Source: Acidobacteriota bacterium
GTDB lineage: Bacteria; Acidobacteriota; Vicinamibacteria; Marinacidobacterales; SMYC01
Length of the DNA stretch: 12,959 nucleotides
Reading direction: 5' to 3'
Assembly: GCA_030598165.1 (NCBI GenBank)
Contig: JAUVQL010000003.1
Span: 1-12,959, forward strand
The translations under genes were made by a program, and so were the position numbers. Shown piece by piece: positions 7,056-12,959 of this stretch; position 1 is the first letter of the stretch; the number at the start of each line of letters is the position of its first letter. The notes under the pieces are model-generated. The model searched no databases. It was given only the letters and a program-made list of their open reading frames with translations, and was not told the origin of the DNA.

Positions 7056-9462
7056 AAAGAAGTCCTGCCGCTGCGGCATAAGTAACGATCTCCCCGGCCG
7101 ACTGATAGCGGTCGGCAGGTTGTTTGGCCAAGCAGTGCAGAACTATCTCTTCGAGCGCCTCGGTAATCTCCGGTCGTTGCGACCGGAGTGGTGGGGGCGG
7201 CGTATAAAGATGGTGGAGTATGACGTTTCCTTCCGTAAAGGGAGGCTGTCCCACCAAGAGATTGTAGATCGTAGAGCCCAACGAGTAGATGTCCGACCGA
7301 GCATCGGTCGGCTCGCTTCGAGCTTGTTCCGGTGAGATGAACCGCGGCGTTCCCGACATCGAGGTCGCCCCCGAAACGCCTTTGACACTCTCAATATCAA
7401 GAGGCTGCGCCAATCCAAAGTCGACAATCTTCACGCGGTTTTCCGTCGTGAGGAGGATATTAGAGGGCTTGAGGTCCCGATGCACGATGCCACGGCGATG
7501 AGCGTGGTCTAGCCCTTGACAAACGGATACGAGGAAATGCATCACATCAGAAATAGACAGCTGCTTTTGATTGCGCAAACGTCGCGTGTAGCTCTCACCT
7601 TCGATCAGTTCCATGCAAATGAAGGCCTCATCACCATCGATGCCGATGTCGAAGATCGTAATGATGTTGGGATGATTGAGAGCTGCAGCGGCACGTGCTT
7701 CACCGAGAAGTTGATCGCGTGCTTTCGGATTCTTTGCAAGCTCCTCTGAAAGAACCTTGTAGGCCACCTCTCGTTTGAGCAGGCTATCGTAGGCTTTGTA
7801 TACAGCTCCCATTCCACCTTTACCCAACAAAGACGCGCGAACATAGCGCTCACTTCGTTGTCCTGTCGGCGGACTAACGGATTTCGAGGCATTGAGCGTC
7901 GCTTCTCTTTGCTTCTGCTCATTGATCTTCTCGAGTATCTTCGCGTGGCGCTCCTTCACATCCCTAAAGCCATATTGAACGGCCAATATCTTGTGTAGAA
8001 GCTCAGCGGCTCGATTCAGTTCGCCTTCAGATTCCAGGGCCTCGGCTAGAACGTACCAGAGCTCGAGATTATCAGCCTCGACCGATCGTCCATTCAAGAC
8101 CGACTCGAGCTTCTCGACTGCGAGAGAGCTCCAACCACGACGAACGAAAATCCGCGCAATCTGACTGACGGCCAAGAGATAGTTCGGGTCATCTCTCTCC
8201 ACGCGTTGCAGATAGTCGACCATGAGCTTTTCGGAGTTCGACTCGGCAGCTGCCTTGGCGGCATCGAAGAACCGACCGGTCTCGGCAAACAATTTAGAGG
8301 CCCGTTCGAAATCTCCGAGCTCGGAATAGATCTCCGCAGCCTTATCGTAGAGCTTGGCTTTTTCAAAGAACTGAGCCGCGTGGTCCTTGGAACCGGCTCT
8401 CAAAGAAGCATCGGCCGCTTGAGCATAGGCATCGACTGATGCGTAGCATTCGGCGGCACGATCAAAGCGCCTGATCCCTTCAAAAAGCTCTGCGGCTCGA
8501 ATCGGATCACCGCTCTCGATAAATGACTCCGCAGCAGCTTCGGGGTTCCCGGCAGACAAGTGGCGATCCCCCACCAATGAAGCTGCCGTTTTGGTGTCTC
8601 CAGATCGCGCGAACATCTCCGCCGCTTCTTGAGCCCGACCGGCTTTTTGGAGGAGCTCGGCAGCTCTACGTGTCTCCCCCAACCTCTCGGCAAGCTTGGC
8701 TGCAAAGAGGTACTGACCACCGGTCTCGAGGATTTTTGCAGCCTGCTCGAGCTTGCCGGCCTGCTCGAAGCACTTTGCCGCACGCTGGGAGAGTTGCGCC
8801 AGTTCGGCCCTATCTCGAGCACCGGCATAGTTCGCATCGGCTCCGCCCATCTCTACAATCTGACGTGCGAACATCTCTCCGGCGCTCGAATATTCCTGGG
8901 TCTTCTCGAAGGCGTCGCCCGCTTTGAGGTAGTCCCCGCTCGACGTGTAGATCTTTGCAGCCCTCTCATACTGGCCTGCTTTGACAAAGGCTTGAGCCGC
9001 GTCGAGAGACGAGCCGGCCTCCAGAAAAACCTCGGCGGCACGATCGAACTGCCCGGCTTCCTTGAAGAGCGCTGCGGCACGCTTCTTCTCGTCTGCCAGC
9101 ACATACCACTCGGCGGCATAGTCTTTGCGCCCCATTCGGACACACAACTCTCCACACATCGAGTATTCCGCGGCCTTCTCGAAACAATCCAACGCCTTAT
9201 TCAATTCTCCCGCTTCTTCGTATAAAAGGCCGGCACGAGGCCAATCTTTGGCGCTTTCAGCACGCTTTGCTTCGAACAAACGCCTGTGCGATTCCAGCTT
9301 GGGCGCTAGGTGGGTTTTGGCTTGTTCACCGATCCAGCCCTTGAGTCTCGACTGACGGGTCACAAACCGGGCAGCCCAGACAACAGCCAGAAGCCCCAAG
9401 GCGAGCTTCCCGTACTCCCAGTTAATGTATGTCGAGATCTGGTCCAAGAATCCGAATGGCAT
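7054..9462 (-). CDS. membrane-anchored Ser/Thr protein kinase with 13-residue repeat array and TPRs
   Basis: The 802-residue protein has one hydrophobic segment near 18-34 (KLALGLLAVVWAARFV) and then appears wholly cytoplasmic. Residues 76-205 are ten back-to-back units of exactly 13 residues, such as RAAEVFLEAGSSL and DAAQAFVKAGQYE. Residues 227-412 hold about fourteen more, one of them 17 long. Conventional TPR-like helices follow (about 430-500), then a charged linker. The kinase domain fills 539-802: GKGGMG loop 547-552, Lys569 in VAYK, Glu588, HRDLKPSN 661-668, DFG 681-683, SPE in place of APE, Asp724 and Arg785. All key residues for activity are present. Kinase placement at the C-terminus, away from the membrane segment, differs from the common PknB layout. 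The repeats probably bind partner proteins. Substrate is unknown. It converges on xerC and diverges from serS. Confidence 0.93.
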   Translation of the reverse strand: MPFGFLDQISTYINWEYGKLALGLLAVVWAARFVTRQSRLKGWIGEQAKTHLAPKLESHRRLFEAKRAESAKDWPRAGLLYEEAGELNKALDCFEKAAEYSMCGELCVRMGRKDYAAEWYVLADEKKRAAALFKEAGQFDRAAEVFLEAGSSLDAAQAFVKAGQYERAAKIYTSSGDYLKAGDAFEKTQEYSSAGEMFARQIVEMGGADANYAGARDRAELAQLSQRAAKCFEQAGKLEQAAKILETGGQYLFAAKLAERLGETRRAAELLQKAGRAQEAAEMFARSGDTKTAASLVGDRHLSAGNPEAAAESFIESGDPIRAAELFEGIRRFDRAAECYASVDAYAQAADASLRAGSKDHAAQFFEKAKLYDKAAEIYSELGDFERASKLFAETGRFFDAAKAAAESNSEKLMVDYLQRVERDDPNYLLAVSQIARIFVRRGWSSLAVEKLESVLNGRSVEADNLELWYVLAEALESEGELNRAAELLHKILAVQYGFRDVKERHAKILEKINEQKQREATLNASKSVSPPTGQRSERYVRASLLGKGGMGAVYKAYDSLLKREVAYKVLSEELAKNPKARDQLLGEARAAAALNHPNIITIFDIGIDGDEAFICMELIEGESYTRRLRNQKQLSISDVMHFLVSVCQGLDHAHRRGIVHRDLKPSNILLTTENRVKIVDFGLAQPLDIESVKGVSGATSMSGTPRFISPEQARSEPTDARSDIYSLGSTIYNLLVGQPPFTEGNVILHHLYTPPPPLRSQRPEITEALEEIVLHCLAKQPADRYQSAGEIVTYAAAAGLL

Positions 9463-9594
9463 GTTCTATCTCACTCGAGATCCCTACAGGTAGGATTCCG
9501 CACGGAGGCCCACGCACGGAAACCACACCCGCACTAAATCCAAACCAACACCCTGGTAAAAGGGACTGTTGTAACTGGCGCGTCTATAGTATCT

Positions 9595-9623
9595 ATCCTA
9601 AGATGCGAACCTCGATTGGTCAA
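9595..9623 (-). promoter_or_regulatory. sigma70-type promoter for the kinase gene
   Basis: On the minus strand TTGACC (9618-9623, 5 of 6 consensus) is followed after exactly 17 bp by TAGGAT (9595-9600, 4 of 6). Transcription would start near 9587, leaving an untranslated leader of about 125 nt. The remaining 238-bp divergent spacer shows no gene and no clear plus-strand promoter for serS. Confidence 0.5.
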
Positions 9624-9694
9624 AGACGTCCTGGAGGCTCGCCCCGTCACCGAAGGGCGTTCCTTTCTTTTCCGTCCGCGCAGAGATAACATGA

Positions 9695-10990
<1,296 letters not shown>

Positions 10991-11035
10991 GTCGGCTTTC
11001 CGAGCACCCCCGCTGTATTCGTGACTGCTGCATGC

Positions 11036-11064
11036 GGGGCGTTCACGGGACATCAGAACGCCCC
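11036..11064. terminator. terminator-like hairpin between serS and the EAL gene
   Basis: GGGGCGTTC (11036-11044) and GAACGCCCC (11056-11064) form a perfect 9-bp stem around an 11-nt loop, between two convergent genes. On the plus side TTGGTTAGTTGG follows, a T- and G-rich tail rather than a clean T-run. A competing pairing, CCCCGC (11008-11013) with GCGGGG (11034-11039), would exclude it. It most likely ends serS transcription, perhaps that of the opposite gene too. Confidence 0.65.
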
Positions 11065-11068
11065 TTGG

Positions 11069-12394
11069 TTAGTTGGCTTGTTGAGGGGGGCTTGCGTGTT
11101 TGGCGATCGCCTCGACCGAAGCGGACTCCACTACTGGCCCACTGACAGTATCCACACTTGAGCCGAAGAGCGGCGCCGGTCGCCCCAGGAGATACCCCTG
11201 CCCATAGTCGATACCGAGCTCTAGAAGAGTCTCGAGCTCTTCGGGACGCTCGATCCCTTCCGCAATGATGGTGGAGCCCATCTTGTCGGCGAGAATCTTG
11301 AGCGCTCGCACCATCTCCCGTCGCACATAACTCGTATCGATTTCACGGATGAGCTCTATATCGAACTTGAGATACCGCGGATTGAGATGGGCGATTTTCT
11401 CCAAACCGGAATGCCCTGCACCGATGTCGTCGACGGCAATAGAAAATCCCATTTTGGTGAAATTGCTCACGGCTTCACCGAAGAGGGAGTAATTCTCGAT
11501 GGCGTATTTTTCGGTCAATTCGAAAATCATCTGTTCTGGACTCAACCCAAGCTCACCTAGCTTCTCGACGAGATCTTCACTATGAAAATCTGGGTCATAC
11601 ATCGAAGACGGCAAAATATTGATGAAAAGCTTGGCCGCCTCAGGTAACCCCTTCGAGTTCACTAGAGCTCGTCGACGGCACAAACGATCCAGCTCAAAGA
11701 CCAAGTCAGCCTCACCGGCTACCTCGAACAGATGGAGCGGGCTTTGGAGGGGCGACCCTTCAGGCCCCCGCGTGAGTGCCTCGTATCCGAGAATGCTCTT
11801 GTCACGCATCTCGACGATGGGCTGAAAAAAAGTTCGCACTTCATCGTTGAGAAGTATCTCCTGGAGCTGAGCGCGATTCTTGAATCGGTGCTGCATTCTT
11901 TGAAGGCGGACACTTTCCCATGCCTCTTGGATCAATCGAGCGATCAGTCTTTCCGGCATAACGAGCGGGTTGAACAGAACGAGAGCCGAGCCCACCGCAA
12001 CCTGCAGACGCTCCCTAAGATAAGGCGAAGCTAGCTTGTCCAAGGATTGGTTGAGGCATTCCTCAACCCGATTCGCTACAAAATGGAGCTCAGATATGCG
12101 CACCGTTTTCTTCGAGTGGCGTTGAGAAAGGAACACCAAAAAAGCGTCACCGCCTTTGTCACTCGTTGCCACGATGTCGGTTGCGCGAACTTCTGCACCA
12201 CGTAGATCCACGATGAGATCAGACGCTGCGGCGAGGACTTTCTCAAAGGCTTTGGAGCCGTAGTCGTGCTCCACCTGACTTAGCTGCGAAAGGTCGATGA
12301 GCAATACCCCTAAGCTTCCATGCTGATCCAAGATCACGAGAAGCTCGTCGAGGCGATCGCGGTAAGGCACTGCGCTCGAGTGGGTTGTCACCAT
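11069..12394 (-). CDS. degenerate GGDEF plus EAL domain protein (probable c-di-GMP phosphodiesterase)
   Basis: EAL enzymes linearise the second messenger c-di-GMP. The 441-residue protein has an N-terminal GGDEF-like domain (about 10-155) with VLLIDLSQLSQVEHDYG, but the signature is GGDAF at 81-85, so cyclase activity is unlikely. The EAL domain (about 175-410) keeps the catalytic set: Glu205 in YEALTRGP, Asn259 in FINILPSS, Glu292 in FELTEKY, Asp322-Asp323 in AVDDIGAGHSG, Lys343 in LKFD, Glu379 in AEGIE and Gln399 in GQGYLLGRP. No membrane segment or sensor domain is seen, so input may come through the degenerate GGDEF, perhaps by GTP binding. I start at ATG 12394 because GGAG lies 7 nt upstream; a TTG at 12418 would add eight residues. 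The C-terminal 30 residues are low in structure. It converges on serS. Confidence 0.93.
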   Translation of the reverse strand: MVTTHSSAVPYRDRLDELLVILDQHGSLGVLLIDLSQLSQVEHDYGSKAFEKVLAAASDLIVDLRGAEVRATDIVATSDKGGDAFLVFLSQRHSKKTVRISELHFVANRVEECLNQSLDKLASPYLRERLQVAVGSALVLFNPLVMPERLIARLIQEAWESVRLQRMQHRFKNRAQLQEILLNDEVRTFFQPIVEMRDKSILGYEALTRGPEGSPLQSPLHLFEVAGEADLVFELDRLCRRRALVNSKGLPEAAKLFINILPSSMYDPDFHSEDLVEKLGELGLSPEQMIFELTEKYAIENYSLFGEAVSNFTKMGFSIAVDDIGAGHSGLEKIAHLNPRYLKFDIELIREIDTSYVRREMVRALKILADKMGSTIIAEGIERPEELETLLELGIDYGQGYLLGRPAPLFGSSVDTVSGPVVESASVEAIAKHASPPQQAN

Positions 12395-12686
12395 GAACTC
12401 TCCGGCACCAAAAGACAAAAAACGCTCGTAAACTGCTTAGCCGGAAGTTGTGACTGCAAGAACTGTGCTCAATAATCCTGGCACTGCGATGGAACACCAA
12501 ATCAACCCTATGAGATATCTCCCTAATTTACAATGACTTAGACGATGCCGTTTCAAAGATGACTGCCGTGCGTTGCCGTTTCCCCTCGTTCGGGGAGAGA
12601 GGAAAACCCTACATTGGCGTAGTCTTTCTGCCACCGGCGACCTAAAACACTGAGCCACCACAAGGTTTGTCCCTGAGCCCCCTTTT

Positions 12687-12709
12687 GAGGAACTCGAGAA
12701 CTCAGAATC
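12687..12709 (+). repeat. short copy of the GAGNNCTC octamer repeat
   Basis: The 18 bases GAACTCGAGAACTCAGAA at 12690-12707 are identical to 6955-6972 in the element after xerC. The following ATC also continues as in the right arm of that element read on the minus strand (AGAATC, plus-strand GATTCT at 7014-7019). There is no inverted partner arm nearby. Confidence 0.75.
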
Positions 12710-12740
12710 AAGGCACGCGCGCCTTGTGCTGCCTTCGTCG

Positions 12741-12769
12741 TAGTAAACTCAACTCTGTGCAGTTAGAAT
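12741..12769 (+). promoter_or_regulatory. candidate promoter of the tRNA-Ser gene
   Basis: TAGAAT (12764-12769) matches the -10 consensus at 5 of 6 positions and lies 11 bp before the first base of the tRNA. TAGTAA (12741-12746), 17 bp upstream, is a poor -35. Position suits a stable-RNA promoter with a short leader. Confidence 0.35.
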
Positions 12770-12780
12770 GGCTAAATACC

Positions 12781-12819
12781 GGAGGGATGGCCGAGCGGCT
12801 TAAGGCGGCGGTCTTGAAA
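12781..12819 (+). tRNA. 5' half of tRNA-Ser (anticodon TGA), 3' half missing from the window
   Basis: Thirty-nine bases fit tRNA-Ser: acceptor strand GGAGGGA (12781-12787), TG, D-arm with GCC (12790-12792) pairing GGC (12804-12806), anticodon strand GCGGT (12808-12812) and loop CTTGAAA (12813-12819) with anticodon TGA. The next bases are GCGGA, where ACCGC is needed to close the stem. No T-arm or TCCCTCC acceptor partner appears in the remaining 140 bp. It may be a pseudogene, an integration site, or the 5' exon of an interrupted gene. Confidence 0.65.
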
Positions 12820-12959
12820 GCGGATCAGGCCATCACCCGGAAGCTCCGTGAATCCAATGGTTTGTGAGCAGGAACCTGTAGTTAGCGGCTTGCTCGTTGG
12901 CCTCCGTTGGCCCTCGATGGCCGCCCTTGGCGGCGAAAAGCGACTGCAGATCGACTGCA

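Larger units (their letters stand above)
12395..12780. other. gene-free stretch between the EAL gene and the tRNA-Ser fragment
   Basis: No convincing protein gene is present. Contents seen are a short TCCCC/GGGGA hairpin at 12581-12596, a GAGATATCTC palindrome at 12512-12521, the octamer repeat copy at 12687-12709 and a candidate tRNA promoter. The promoter of the EAL gene must lie at its left end, but I could not find a clear match. Confidence 0.5.

Noticed and set aside
12667..12867. Small protein running through the tRNA-Ser region
   Set aside because: The frame is tRNA sequence read as protein (the GGMAERLKAAVLKA segment), with the repeat and promoter upstream of it.
12940..12959. Direct repeat CGACTGCA twice at the window end
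   Set aside because: Only two 8-bp copies 3 bp apart; too short and cut by the edge to interpret.

Overview
The window reads as chromosomal DNA of a Gram-negative-type bacterium. It encodes an exported lipoprotein, a secreted TPR protein, c-di-GMP signalling and a large eukaryotic-like Ser/Thr kinase, alongside housekeeping genes with the folate-dependent TrmFO. This mix fits Acidobacteriota, Myxococcota or related deep lineages. That placement is an inference from gene content, not a phylogenetic result.

Layout. At the left edge two minus-strand genes overlap: an export-signal TPR protein (295-687) and, downstream of it, a lipoprotein that runs off the window (1-335). Between them and dprA lies a divergent spacer with a probable promoter, a transcript-start hairpin and a 27-bp interrupted palindrome. 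A 12-codon reading frame with a very good Shine-Dalgarno site precedes dprA. Then comes a plus-strand genome-maintenance block, dprA - topA - trmFO - xerC (951-6949). This is a classical bacterial gene order that often continues into hslVU, but here it stops after xerC. trmFO and xerC overlap by 8 bp.

Between xerC and the convergent kinase gene is a repeat element built from GAGNNCTC octamers, with perfect 20-bp inverted arms that touch both stop codons. A second, shorter copy lies near the right end, upstream of a tRNA-Ser fragment. The kinase (7054-9462, minus) has an N-terminal membrane anchor, about 24 units of an exact 13-residue repeat, conventional TPRs and a C-terminal kinase domain. 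This is the most unusual protein in the window.

serS (9701-10990) diverges from the kinase and converges, across a 9-bp stem terminator-like hairpin, on a GGDEF-like/EAL protein (11069-12394, minus). The right end has about 390 bp without a protein gene, then 39 nt that match the 5' half of tRNA-Ser(UGA). The match stops right after the anticodon loop. The gene is either broken, used as an integration site, or split by an intron whose 3' exon lies outside the window.

How the genes relate: dprA, topA and xerC act on DNA uptake/recombination, supercoiling and dimer resolution, while trmFO and serS serve tRNA function. The kinase and the EAL protein are separate signalling units with no visible link to the block.
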